Shown here one piece after another: positions 1 to 10,878 of a DNA stretch of 64,000 nt (position 1 is its first letter; each line of letters begins with the position of its first letter). The notes beneath the pieces are model-generated. The model made no database searches, was not told the origin of the DNA, and saw only the letters and a program-made list of their open reading frames with translations. The stretch covers positions 2,480,001 to 2,544,000 of the forward strand of contig BSYQ01000010.1 of assembly GCA_030272585.1 (NCBI GenBank). The letters run 5' to 3'. This DNA comes from Bryopsis sp. KO-2023. Lineage: Eukaryota > Chlorophyta > Ulvophyceae > Bryopsidales > Bryopsidaceae. The position numbers were made by a program, and so were the translations under genes.

Positions 1-174
1 GAGGTGCTGTTAGGGGAAGGTGCGAATCCTGCGCTGCCCAATGGGGATGCTGTTTTGCCGACCGAGCAAATCTGCTTGTGCATGCGGAAAAATTTCACGA
101 GCGGGTGTGCATCCGGGAATGGGTGTGAGAATTCGAGTAGGATTTTGGAGGTGATGTCGGGGGCAGGGGGTTGA
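1..174 (+). CDS. 3' end of an unidentified gene (partial)
   Basis: A plus-strand frame is open from the first base to a TGA at 172-174, giving 57 codons. The stretch lacks the homopolymer runs that fill every non-coding part of this window and has balanced codon use, so it looks like a terminal exon entering from the left. The peptide is Cys-, Gly- and Ser-rich (ICLCMRKNFTSGC, then GNGCENSS). The Cys spacing resembles a small metal-binding or disulfide knot but matches no family I can name. After the stop the sequence turns at once into A- and T-runs typical of local 3' flanks. The upstream part lies outside the window. Confidence 0.35.
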   Translation, partial: EVLLGEGANPALPNGDAVLPTEQICLCMRKNFTSGCASGNGCENSSRILEVMSGAGG

Positions 175-2214
175 GGCGTATGTTTGGAAAAAAAGCCGAT
201 GTGGATTATTGGATGCACCTTCGTGGATTTATAGTAATGCCCTTTTGTGCGTTTTTTTTGTTTTTTTTTTTCTGTGCGGTTGGTTTGTGGTGGGAATGAA
301 GCAGGAAAAAAAAATCAATTGGGAAAAAAGAAAAAAGCTAGAAAAAAAAATCAAGGCGTTAGAAAGAAAAAAAGGGTGAGGGGTAGAGATGTATGGAAAT
401 TGATTTTTCTTTTGTGATATTTGAGAAAGAAAAAAAAAAAAAAAGGGCTCGACTTACAAAAACAAAAATGGAACCATGCATGATCTAGCTGTCGATTAAA
501 GTTCCGTTTAGGAGCCGAAAAAAAAAAAAAAGAAAAAAGCAAGGAAAAGGAACAAGAAAAAAAGAATACAAAAAAAACATACAGTAGACCTGTTGTCTTT
601 TCAACATCAATTTTTTGTTTGGAAGAAGGATTGAAAATGAGAAAAAAATATTTGGTAAAAAAAAAGGAAGGAAAAAAAAACAACCCCTACTTGGTATGTA
701 TGGAATTAGTTATGGAAACAAAAAAAAATATTGGGGGGATTAGTCATGGGTTCATAGACCTGGTGAATGTGTGTGTGACGTGCATGGCATTATAGAACGA
801 AAGCAAATGGGGTTTGGATTTGGGGTAATTGTTTTGACACAACCCAGATGTTAGGGAGAAAAAAACAAAAAAAACATTCTTTTTGCATAAAAGAAACAAA
901 AAAAACTGTAAGGGATGAATCTCGATTGGGAGATGAATTTTTGAATTTTTAGGGTTATGGCAAAAGAAAGGAAAATGCAAAATGCAGGGTAGAAGGACTG
1001 GAAAAGGTCTGAAAACTCTTTTTTTTAATTTTTTGGGGGGAGGGGAAATTTGCAAGTTTTGCAAGACACCCCCCAAAAAAAGAAAAAGAAAATACCGCCA
1101 TTTCACTGTGATTCTTTTTGTTTGCCTAGAAAGGTTATGGGTTGTTTTGAAAGACATTGAAAAAGATGGGGAAGTGTTTTCTTCTTTTTTGGGGGGGGAG
1201 GAGGGGGAAAGGAGTTGTGTGTGGTTTCTGAGCAATTGGGGGAGTTCCAGTCCAGCAAAAGGGGAGTTTTTCATCTTCCGCAAATTTCGCTAGTCACGGT
1301 GGAACAATTTATTCATTTCATTAGCCACATGTTTTTTGTTTTGTTTTTCGAGGGGACACTGAAGGATATTTTTTGTTTCACCACAACCTTGCTTGTGTGG
1401 GGATCAATCTGTTTGTTTCTTTTTTTGGGGGGCATTTTTTTTTCTTTGTCATTGTTGGAGTGAATTTTGACCTCCTGGGTGCTGCATATTGTGGAAAATG
1501 GTTTTTGAAAGGGGTTGGGTGGGTGGTTTTTCCTTTGGTTCTATTTCCTTGCTGTTTGGAAAATGGTTGGTTGTGCAATCCATTTGTGCTCCAAAATGGA
1601 GCTGGAGATTGTCTCTGGTGGTTGCTTGATTAGTTATGTAATTAACGATTTGGGTTCCAAAGATAACAACATTAAGTCCGGAAAGGGGGAGGAATTACAA
1701 CCAAAAAGTAAAAAAAACAGTGAATTTTTTGATAGAAATATTGCCGTCTGTCTTTAATCCGAGTTCTTGTTACCCCCCCCCCCCTCTTTCTTTTTAGGGG
1801 GAAAAAAGCATCATTGGAAATAGTTTTTCGTATGCTTTTAATTTCTTCATTCTTTTTAGCCCCAATTCTCTGAATCGAAAGAGGTAAGAGGATCGATCGA
1901 TAAAGAAAAATGACTACTATCATTCAGTTTTAAAATCTCCTTACTGTCTGCTCCAACCTGGAACAAACAAAACCACCAACCTCTCTAAATTGAACCCCTC
2001 CCCCCCAAACCTTAGCGACCCCCCCCCCCTCCCCCTTCAGCAGAATTGCTGAACACTAACAAGTCAAAGCAAGAAAAAACAAAAGGTGTCGATGCCTGCG
2101 TCAAAACATCATATCTTTTCCCTCCTATGGTCTACCTTGATGGATCATCCCCAGAAACCCACAATCCATTGATTTTCTTTTTGAAAAAAAGAAACGAAGT
2201 GTGGCTGGCCTGCC
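175..2214. other. Intergenic region, homopolymer-rich, no gene seen
   Basis: Long A-, T- and G-runs on the plus strand up to about 1760, then C-runs (for example near 1773-1786 and 2020-2035). Open frames here are low-complexity Lys- or Phe-rich artefacts of these runs. The change from G-runs to C-runs fits a boundary between the 3' flank of the plus-strand gene at the left edge and the 3' flank of the minus-strand RPL7 gene. Confidence 0.5.
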
Positions 2215-4199
2215 TTATGTCATGGATCGTATCAAGTTGTTGATTTTCTCCTCCAAATTCCCTTTTTTGTTTCCTTTTTTTGTTCGCATTTTTCCTTCCA
2301 CTCCTGTGGTTGGGCGACTTTTCAGTTTGAAAGGCCACAGGAATTGAACGCAGGTGTTGAAGTTGGGCCCCACCGATTGAATTTCATGAACCAGGTCTTC
2401 CAAACAGATGATGTCGTGTTCCCCCAAAGCCTGGTATAAAAAACAAGCATTGACTGATTGATTGGATCATTCAATTTAAAAAAAACAAAAAAACATGAGT
2501 TGAAACACAATGAAGGAGAAAAACACACACAGAAAATAAAATATATAAGTTGTTAGGAAAAGGGCGCATTTGACCCATCCACCTGACTAATTGTTTTCCC
2601 TCAATTGTACCAGCTGGAGAAAAAAGAACTGCGAAAAAAAAATGAGGGGCATGCAACCGAGCGGAAGATTTTCAGCACACCAGTAGTGCAAAACGTATTG
2701 GATTATGTCTGTCTCCCGGAAATCCCCCCCCCCCCCCCCCCAAAAAAAAAAAGAAATATCACAGAGTGAAAGCTAGCATTAATTCTAAAAAAAAAAGGTT
2801 GAAATCATTCAATGAGTTTCACACAATGCAACCCAGAGTCTGTCCAGAACCCCATCCGAAAAAAAATAAAAGGCAAAAATTGGACATTGCTCTTTGATGC
2901 TACCACAGTAAAATTCAATTTTCTTTTTTTTTTTCCTCCTCAAAAGATTTTCTCCTCAACAATCAACAGAATTTTAATTGATTTATGATGCATTTTACCC
3001 ACCTCCTCGACGATTTCATTGCTGGTGAGGGGAGTCAGCCCTTGGTTGATGTTGCAGCAGCCTCTCTTGTAAATCAGATCTTTGATGGATTTGACATTGG
3101 GATATCCGTAAGCAACGTAAGGAGCGACGAGATGCAGCAAACTGATATTGGCACTGTTCACTTTCAGAAACACCCCGCTGTGCATCCTCCACAGACGCAA
3201 TTCCTTCAAAATATCTCGAGTCTGCGGAAAAAAAAAAAAAAAAAATTGAAAAAAGGCTTCATTGTTACAAGTAATTTTGTATTGTTTTTTTATATCAATA
3301 CTTCGAAGAGCACTACAATCGCCCAAAAAAAAAAATCACTCCAGACATTTCCCTATCAGAATATATTGCTGATTTGATGCAGAAAAAATATATAGATATA
3401 TTGTGTCTCAAGGGAGGACATGTCAAAGCTCGAGCATCGACCCTGGATTCTCTTTGTTATTTTTGTCTTCTGCTTTTTGAAGTACAAACTCACTATTGGA
3501 TGCAGTTTTGGAGGGATCCCAGCAACCCTGATGGCAAACATAACTTTCTCCGAAGGAATTTTGAAGCCCCCATTTCTCAACAACTGAGCCTCCTTCTTCA
3601 ATCGGTGCAGATCCACATCCTTGAAATTATTGGGAAAAATAAAACAGGAAAATGATCAGGTCTGAAAAAAAATAAAATTCACTGCCTCAAATAACAATAA
3701 TTTCGTTTCAGATACTTGCTGTGCTCAGAATCGCCACATTTTTTTCCTCGTTGGCTATTAGAGTTTAAAAGGTTTAGGTGTGTTTTTTTAATAAATCTAA
3801 AAGCAATGAATCAAGGAGGCTTGAATTGTGTCGCATGGATTTTTGTGGTATGTTTCATAACCAAAAAAAAGGATCCGAATTTCCAAAGCAGCATTCCAAC
3901 ATGAATTCCCCTTTTTACTTTTTTACTTTCTTTTTCTTTTTTACATGAAAAAAACTTAATCACGATTCTCAAAAGGCGGCCTCCAGAACAGAGGAAGCAC
4001 CACAGCCCAATAATCACACCTTGGCTCTATACTCCGTGACGAAAGCCTCCGCTCGCTTGAAGTTATCTCCGCTGAGTTTTGATTTGCCCTGTCGTTTCCT
4101 TTCCTCCAGAGCCGCCGCTGCTTTCACCAACTGCTCCTCCTCCGAACGCTTCCTGTTTTTCAAAAGCCCCTCCGGCACTGCGGGTGCTCCAGACGCCAT
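2215..4199 (-). CDS. RPL7: 60S ribosomal protein L7 (uL30 family)
   Basis: Structural protein of the large cytosolic ribosomal subunit. Four minus-strand exons, read 4199-4020, 3619-3494, 3221-3003 and 2430-2215, have GT-AG introns all in phase 0 and join to 246 residues, close to the usual eukaryotic L7 length. Visible family blocks: the basic N-terminus MASGAPAVPEGLLKNRKR, then FKRAEAFVTEYRAK; exon 2 with KKEAQLLRNGGF; exon 3 with LRLWRMHSGVFLKVNSANIS and YGYPNVKSIKDLIYKRG; exon 4 with IICLEDLVHEIQSVGP and FLWPFKLKS, ending in SMT. The start is the first ATG giving the typical VPEGLLKNRKR opening. Introns hold A/C-rich runs on the plus strand, so T/G-rich in the sense strand. The gene is divergent from the TSJT1-like gene, with 465 bp between start codons. 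It looks intact and ordinary. Confidence 0.95.
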
Positions 4200-4664
4200 T
4201 TTTCCCACTTTCTTTTTTTCGATTCCTGCGCTGCCACCAAAAGACTCTAGCACGAACGATTTCGCATGGCAAAGCGAAATCCCTCGTTCTCCATCCTTTT
4301 CTTTTTCCGTTTTCTTTTCAAATTTGCCAAATTTGCCTAATTTTGCAAGAAAATGAGGAAGATCCGATCGTATCACGTAATATTAGTGGGATGGGTGTGG
4401 GTGGAAATCGAATCGTTGTCCAGACTGTTGGAATTCACACTCTGTTGGAGTTGATTTTGACTTCGTTGCTTCAAAAAAAAAAGAACGCTGCTTCTCTTGT
4501 ACATTCGCGCGTTGCAACCCGATAGCAAGCCGCTTTGATTTGCAAAAAAAAACCAAAAAAATTCGTCGCTGTTGAGTTTACGAAGAACGAAAGAAAGCAG
4601 AGTGATATAGGAGACGAACGAAAGAAAAAGATCCGCAGGGAAGGACTAGGGGACCTTAAAAAAA
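4200..4664. promoter_or_regulatory. Shared upstream region of two divergent genes
   Basis: The 465 bp between the start codons of RPL7 (minus) and the TSJT1-like gene (plus) must hold both 5' leaders and both promoters. Homopolymer runs are short here compared with gene-free DNA elsewhere in the window. I see no convincing TATA box or other named motif. The role is inferred from position only. Confidence 0.45.
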
Positions 4665-5921
4665 ATGCCGGGTTCGTTTCTGTGCTTGTGCCCGTCGAAA
4701 ACCGTGGAGACGGTCGAAGATAACTTCCTGCATCGACAAGATAAGATCGATCAGATCCAGGAGGCGCTCAAGGAAGTGACCTTCGCGGGAAAAGACAAGA
4801 TCGTGCTCTGTCTGCCTGGGGGAGGTATTGCTGCGGAAGGGCTGGGGACTAATCCCGAAGTGGCGATCGTCGGCTCGTTTCTGGCGGTGTTGTCAGGGAC
4901 GATCAGCAACTATGCCTACTTGGTCCGGAAATACTTTGTGGAAGAGTTGGGTTACGCGAGGAACGTGAGTCTGGAGGCCATCCGACAATCCTCGCCCATC
5001 CGAGATTCGGCGCTGTTGTGTAAGTTGTACGAGAGGCTCGGAACAGGGATGCTGCCGAAGCTCAGGGGGGACTTTTCCTTTTGTCTGTATGACTCGTCGA
5101 CGGTGAGGGTGTTGGCGGCGCGGGACCCGAGCGGAACCATCCCCCTCTACCAGGGACAAACGAGCGATGGATCTCTGTTCATCTCGTCGGGGGAATACAA
5201 GCCAGAAGATGCCCAGGACGTGGTAGAAATTCTTCCCGGACGGTTTAAGTACGGATGGCGAGCGCTCCCCAGAAAGTATGCGAATCCCCAGGAGCTCGTG
5301 GACACCTCCAAAAAGACATCCTCCAACGCGGCGTTGGAGGCGTTGAAGGGAATACCCATGCCGAAGAGGAGAAAAGGACAAAGAAAAGCCGTCGCGGCCG
5401 TCCCCGCGGTGCCTCAGGGCCCAAAACTGCGAACCAAGCAGGAGATTAGGGCTTGGAGCGCGTTGATTGCGCAGGATGCGATAGAGGCTTACGAGAAGGG
5501 GTACACTGTCTCGGAGTCACCGCAGTTCGGCGATGCCATGCGAACCCCGCCCAGCGCGAGCAAGAGGAGAGTCCAAGGGCGTCGCGAGACGTCTCCAGAC
5601 GAGATGGAGCGATACATCCGCAACTCGAAGTTCAAGCCTCAAGTTTTGGCCGCTCTTTTCGGTCCAACTTCGACTTCATCGCAGGATGGCAGTGCTCCGC
5701 GGTCGAGCGTTGCTGGGGATAACACCAATCACAGTGCCTCCAGTCAGTGCGTGTCGGAGTCCGTGATGACCACGAGCGAATCCAGCGGCAGTCTCCACGA
5801 CAGCAACGATGGGATGCAGAAATTTGGCGCGACTCAGACGTCAGAGGAACGAAAGGTAGATGATGTGAATGAGAAGCTCGGCGGCATCACTTTGGGGACT
5901 CGGGTGGAGGCCTCCACTTGA
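4665..5921 (+). CDS. TSJT1/DUF3700-like protein with class II glutamine amidotransferase-like fold
   Basis: A single uninterrupted frame of 418 codons. Residues about 65-200 resemble the plant stem-specific TSJT1 (aluminium-induced) family, a degenerate class II glutamine amidotransferase fold: VAIVGSFLAVLSGTISNY, then LPKLRGDFSFCLYDSS, LAARDPSGTIPLYQG and SDGSLFISSGEY. The nucleophilic Cys expected at position 2 of active Ntn amidotransferases is absent (the protein begins MPGSF), so enzymatic activity is unlikely. The family is stress- or hormone-responsive in plants, with no settled biochemical role. The C-terminal half, about residues 210-418, is a basic then Ser/Thr-rich low-complexity tail (PMPKRRKGQRK, later SSGSLHDSNDG) that makes the protein longer than plant relatives of about 250 residues. 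No intron is visible, unlike most neighbours. The start is the first ATG after an A-rich leader. Confidence 0.8.
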   Translation: MPGSFLCLCPSKTVETVEDNFLHRQDKIDQIQEALKEVTFAGKDKIVLCLPGGGIAAEGLGTNPEVAIVGSFLAVLSGTISNYAYLVRKYFVEELGYARNVSLEAIRQSSPIRDSALLCKLYERLGTGMLPKLRGDFSFCLYDSSTVRVLAARDPSGTIPLYQGQTSDGSLFISSGEYKPEDAQDVVEILPGRFKYGWRALPRKYANPQELVDTSKKTSSNAALEALKGIPMPKRRKGQRKAVAAVPAVPQGPKLRTKQEIRAWSALIAQDAIEAYEKGYTVSESPQFGDAMRTPPSASKRRVQGRRETSPDEMERYIRNSKFKPQVLAALFGPTSTSSQDGSAPRSSVAGDNTNHSASSQCVSESVMTTSESSGSLHDSNDGMQKFGATQTSEERKVDDVNEKLGGITLGTRVEAST

Positions 5922-6438
5922 AGGTCTCTGACAAAGAAAAAGGAAAGAATCCTGTACATGGAAAAGAAAACAATTCTTTCCTTGTCTCTCGACGGTTGGG
6001 ACGGAATGGCCGACGAAAAGCGGGTGGGAAAGAATTTCTGATCTTGTTGCCGTGTTTATATAAATAACTGGCGCAAGGTAACGGAAGAAAAAAAAAATAG
6101 CAACGAAAGAAAGAAATATACAAAAAAAAGAACGTCTTCAAGAACTGGTTCGTGTAGTTGTGTTTTTATTAGGAAGCCACATTTTTATTTTTAGCTGAAC
6201 AAAAGAAACAAAAACAAAACTCTAAAAGGGTGTTGATTCTGGGGTGACATATTGACTGGGAGAAAGGGAGGGGAAATTTTATTTTTTTGGGGGAAAAAAA
6301 GAAAAAAAAGAAAAAAGAAAACAAATCTTTCGAGTTTGAGGGAGCAAAAATCAGATTCATTTTTTTTGGTTTATATATAATCTTTGGCATGAGGGAAGGG
6401 GGGGTTTGCGGAAAAAAAAGGAAATTAAAAACATACAT

Positions 6439-6469
<31 letters not shown>

Positions 6470-9400
6470 ACATGTGTGTTTTTGTTCTTCTGATTTCCCT
6501 GTCTTGATAATAGAATTTCAAGGGGGGAGGGAAGAACAGTGCTTATATGGATGGTGGTGTCCTATTCTTTCAATGAATGTTTTTCTTTTCTTTTCACACA
6601 TACAAATATATAATTTTATTTTTTTTTCGCGAGGGTTTGGGGCATCTGATGGTTACTTAAAACCAAAACATCAAACAGAAAAAAAAAATAGGGGGGGTTC
6701 TCAAAAAAAATTAGCAAAAAAACACACTGAACCAAAAAAAACAAAAACAGAACATTCAACGTATGAGGTTTTTATGACATTTTTCTAACCAACCGTGTCA
6801 GGACTTGTCTTTCGGGAAAGGGGGGGTTGGGGGGGGAAATCCTTCGATTCAAGTTCACTTGTGGAAAAGTGTGACCTTGCAGAAAGAAAAAATGTGACCT
6901 CGCTTTTGGCAAAAAATGCATTAACTGAAGAGTGTCGTATTTTTATGGAGAAAAGAAATACATGTCTATATGAAGAGTGGAGTGAATAGCTTACGTGGTT
7001 CGCGTGTGGGGTAGGTTGGGGATTTTTGCAGCAATGAGAGTGAGTGATTTGGGGGGGAAAAAAAAGTGTGAGGAAATGGGTTCTTGAATCGATGTGATAT
7101 TTCAAGGGGGCAAAAGGGTGGAGGGAAAAGGAAAGGAAAAAAAAAATCCATTTGCATTGATATTCTCAGGGGATTCGGTGTTTCTTCGTCCGTCGCGAAA
7201 ATGTGCAAGGAAAATCACTTTATTTCGATGTGAATTGGATGTGTATTTTTGCCTGACATTAGAAGATGCTTTTTTTTTTTTTTTCTTGTTTTTTTATTTG
7301 TCTTTTTTCTTTTTTTTTTTCTTTTTGGGGATTGGGGAATGCTCTGTTGAATATGGTTGGAAAAAAAAGAAAGAAAAAAAAAAAAGAAAGAAAGAGCAAA
7401 AATTAAAAGAGAAAAAGTGTCGAAACGGTTGAACGAGGGTAGGGAGTTGACTAATATATTGTTAATTGTCTGCCATGGGTGTTGGGTTTTTTTTCTCCCT
7501 TTTTCAGATATTATCTCCTTTTTTTTTCTCTGAAGAGGGGGAAAAAAAGTTCCAACCTCATTAAAGGGACCAGAAGCAAAGACGAAAAAAAACAACAAAA
7601 AAAATGCAGGAATGAAATACATCAAAAATATGCTGTTCGTTGTTTGCTGTTTTTCGTAGTCCGATTTTTATTTATTTTTTTTTCTTACTGGCCTTTTTTT
7701 TTAATCAAATATATTTTCTGGTTCGAATCAGAAGCTTGTTTGTTTTTTTTGAGTGCGTGTAGCTGACATAAAGAGAGGGTTGAAAATCAAGAAGAAAACA
7801 CCACCAAAAAAGAGAGGGAGGGAAAAAAACAACAACAAAAGAACAATATTAGAATTGTGTTTAGTTGGCCTTTGTTTTTTATTTTGTATTTATCTAGGGT
7901 AGGGTTTTGGTTTTGGGGGGGGGAGGTGGGAAAAAGGAAAAGAAATTAGCGAGATAGAGTTGCACCTGGGGGTGGATTTTTAATTCTAGTTAAAACCAAA
8001 AAGAAACAGACAGAAGGAAGCAAGGGCATGGGGGTGTTTGAAAGGAAATTACATGGTTTTTTGGGAAGAGTGTAACTGTTTTTCGGAGCTGTGCGAAATG
8101 CTTTTGTTGGCTGATTCCCTTTTTTGATGTAAAGTTGTCTTTTCGCCCACAGCTGAGGCAATGGATCCTGTCCTTTGTATGTATGTAACCGGGTTTTTTT
8201 CGTTTGTGTAAGCAAATCGACTTTGAGGATGTGCAGGACCAAATTCGAAACCCAAAAAAGGTTTGGAGGAAAAAAAAGAAACACACATCAAAAGAAATTG
8301 GTTGAAAAAAAAAAAGCAAAGAACACAAAGAAAAAAAAACTTTTGGACATGATGGAACAAGAAATTGATCCTCACCGAGCAAAAAAAAGGAGGTTCTTTT
8401 ACCAAAATGGGGGCTGGCTTCTGAACGTGCGCATTTTTCTTTTTTTTTTCTTTTTTTTCTAGTGATTATTGAAAAATACATTTCAAGGGATGCGTCCCTT
8501 TTTCTCACACCATATCCACGAGAAACAATGCTTTGGAATTGAAGGGAAAAGAAGAAAAAAAACTGATGGGGTGACTGTGTTTGTTTGTTTGTTTTCGTTC
8601 TATTTCTAAGAGGGTTTCTTGACACATGAGAGAGAGGGGACAAAAAAGAATGGTGTTTCGAAATTGTCTTTGTGTTTCTGCCACCTCGATTCTTTGTACA
8701 CATTTTCAGAGGGACTGACTTTTCCAGGGGAAAAGAAAGAGAAAAAAAATATCCTTTTGATCCCTGGTGAGATTTTTCTGCTTCTCTGCTTCGTGGTTTG
8801 TGTCTTTATTTTTTGTAATCTTTGCTTCTGTCGGTATGTGCGTTTTTGCTTTTGGGGGGGGGGGGGGGGTTCAAAAAGAGTTGAAATGGATGAACATACC
8901 TATAAACATATATCGAAATCGTGAAATTGTCAAGAAAACCCGTGTCAAAAAGTTCGTCCAATAATGACCGTCTTTTCTGCTTGTCTAACTCCAGCTTGCG
9001 GTTTTTTGGGCATACAAAAGAGCCACATCCACCAGAATTTTGATGGGACTGGGGCGACATCCAGTAAAATATCGATTCTACCACAGAACTCATATCCAAC
9101 AGAGATAAATCAGTGTTTTCTTCCAAACTTGGACACAATGGACTAGATGATGTGTGTGTTGATGGACGCTTTTACGGTAGGTCCATTGTGATTTTCAATG
9201 CACTTTAAAATTCTAGTAATGTGAAATGAATTTGTTGGCCAGTGTCTCTGTTTCTGAAAAGGTTTTTTCACATATACGTATGTAGTACAGCTTTTTTCTG
9301 TCATGACAATAAAAAGTATTATAGATTTTTTCTTGTATTTTCCATAAGGATGGCATGATGAAGGGGTGGGAAAAAAAATACAGCCAATTGACCAAATAGA

Positions 9401-9475
9401 GATGGTACCTATGTAATTGCCTCAAGGATGGATAAAAAACAAAAAGAAAAAAAAGCAAACAAAGCAATTTTCAAG
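5922..9475. other. Long gene-free spacer with microsatellite
   Basis: 3' flank of the TSJT1-like gene followed by A/T/G homopolymer-rich DNA. It contains a compound (CA)n/(TA)n microsatellite at about 6431-6471 and many A-runs of 8-14 bases. Frames on both strands are Lys- or Phe-rich artefacts. I found no coding exon or RNA gene. The less repetitive part at 8960-9200 is open in several frames but resembles no protein I know. Confidence 0.5.
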
Positions 9476-9985
9476 CCCAAGTCAGCAACTGAGGTGAAAT
9501 CGATGACTGCAATCTCGTGCTTTTCATACAAGCAAATAAACATCCACAAATATCCAGATTTTCCCTACCCAGTTCTCCTTCTCAAATTAATCCATTTTCT
9601 GAAATGCCTCGCATCGCACATCTCCACCACTGTTAAAAAAGTTTGCAAGATTACCATAGAATCCATACTACTCATTCTCAGTGATTCTGAACACATGGAA
9701 CAAAATAACACAAAGCAGAGACAGAAGTTCTTTTTCATTTCTGCTTTATTCAAAAATGAACAAATGCAAAATATCGCTCTTTTGCCTCCATCGAATCCTC
9801 CCAAGTCTCCCTGTCTGTAGAGGGAAAAAAAAAAAACACCACCAAAAAAGAAAACTAATTCTGCAGCCCAATCTCGCCCCTTGCAAAATCATATCTTCTC
9901 TCCTCCACAATCCACTTTTTAATGAGAAAGGCTGGCTCGAACCTCATTCACCCCCCCTTTCCCCTAGACCCAGCCCCACATAATC
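9476..9985. repeat. Dispersed repeat A, copy 1 (of 3)
   Basis: This 0.5-0.6 kb segment begins at the word CCCAAGTCAGCAACT and recurs at 19345-19975 and 27572-28176. The three copies align by eye almost base for base, with scattered substitutions and small indels in A-runs. On the minus strand all three keep an open frame of about 80 codons ending HFRKWINLRRRTG, though this is not convincing as a protein. Copies 1 and 3 continue into the same downstream sequence (tRNA-like element, 165-bp array, coiled-coil ORF). Copy 2 is cut off by different DNA at about 19976. Confidence 0.75.
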
Positions 9986-10117
9986 ATCCACCATAGTGAA
10001 TGCATGGAAAATGAAGGTTTCGAAAAATGAAGGTCCTTCAGTGGTTGCTTGTTATGAATGCGTTTTCACTCAAATAAGACGGTGGTGTTGATGGGCTCAA
10101 TCAGGAGGTTTCAATCA

Positions 10118-10215
10118 AAAGTCAGCACGGACTCGAACCGTGCGTGCTCCCAGAATGAGCACTGACCTGACAGATCTTGCTGTGAAACACACCTAACTCT
10201 GCCATCTTGAGTTTG
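10118..10215 (-). other. tRNA-like sequence, copy 1
   Basis: The minus strand has a perfect T-arm (stem CACGG/CCGTG around loop TTCGAGT, plus-strand 10126-10142), preceded by a 6-bp hairpin GTGCTC/GAGCAC with a 7-base loop, like a class II variable arm or an anticodon arm. It is followed by CTGAC and a TTTT run that could end pol III transcription. Upstream, TGGCAGAGTTAGG resembles a pol III A-box. No complete cloverleaf can be folded by hand: the D- and anticodon arms are imperfect. It may be a degenerate Leu/Ser-type tRNA gene or a tRNA-derived SINE head. A second copy lies at 28228-28318. Confidence 0.35.
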
Positions 10216-10439
10216 AAGTTGAAAAGGAAGAAAAAAGCATTTTAGAATCTTTTTTGGGGGGTCTTACTTGATCATCCCCACCAACAGCGCCCATCGAAGC
10301 CCAAGTGCATCCTTCAAATCAGCCAGTCCCCTTAGAATGCTTTCCGGAAACCACTGTGGATGTCACCCTCCATGATCCCAAATCATGTATGCTCCAGTGC
10401 ACATTCAAAAACACTCAAATGTCTCCTCACCGGGAAGCC

Positions 10440-10740
10440 ACAGGTGCAGGGTTATCACCCCCACCTCAGCCGTTTGATCAGGATTGCAGCTCATTTCCCT
10501 TCAGCCCCAAGTCAGGCTCCAGAATTATGCTGCCCTGTTCACCACCCAGCTCATTGACCCTTCCTGGCCTGACCTGGGATTTTTCCTCTCCTGTTCATTT
10601 CATGCACTCCAAGACATATCACCCCCACCTCAGCCCTTTGATCAGGATCGCAGCTCATTTCCCTTCAGCCCCCAAGTCAGGCTGCAGGAGGAATTTTACT
10701 GCCATACCATTGTTATTGATCTAGCCATGGATTCCCTTTC
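10440..10740. repeat. About 165-bp tandem repeat array, two units
   Basis: Units begin around CCCCCACCTCAGCC (10463 and 10627, 164 bp apart) and contain the words CTCATTTCCCTTCAGCCCC and CTTCCTGGCCTGACC. The same unit occurs about five times at 28560-29300. The word CTTCCTGGCCTGACCAAG also appears at the 3' end of the adjacent minus-strand ORF, so the array seems to have grown from the tail of that gene or to have supplied it. Confidence 0.65.
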
Positions 10741-10878
10741 GAAAAACCACCTCCTGGAAAAATCTTTGAACACTTCATTCCTTCTTTGTTCAGTTTCTTC
10801 TTTTCCTTCCCTTTTTTTTGGTTTTTTTTACAACTTTTTTTTCTTCTCTTCCTTACCTTTTCACCAGCCAACTGCAGC

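Noticed and set aside
7215-8703. Long Lys- and Phe-rich frames on both strands
   Set aside because: Translations of A/T homopolymers and purine runs; no conserved sequence.
9565-9804. Minus-strand ORF of about 80 codons conserved in the three repeat A copies
   Set aside because: The copies are nearly identical at DNA level, so conservation of the frame carries little weight; no domain or proper start context.
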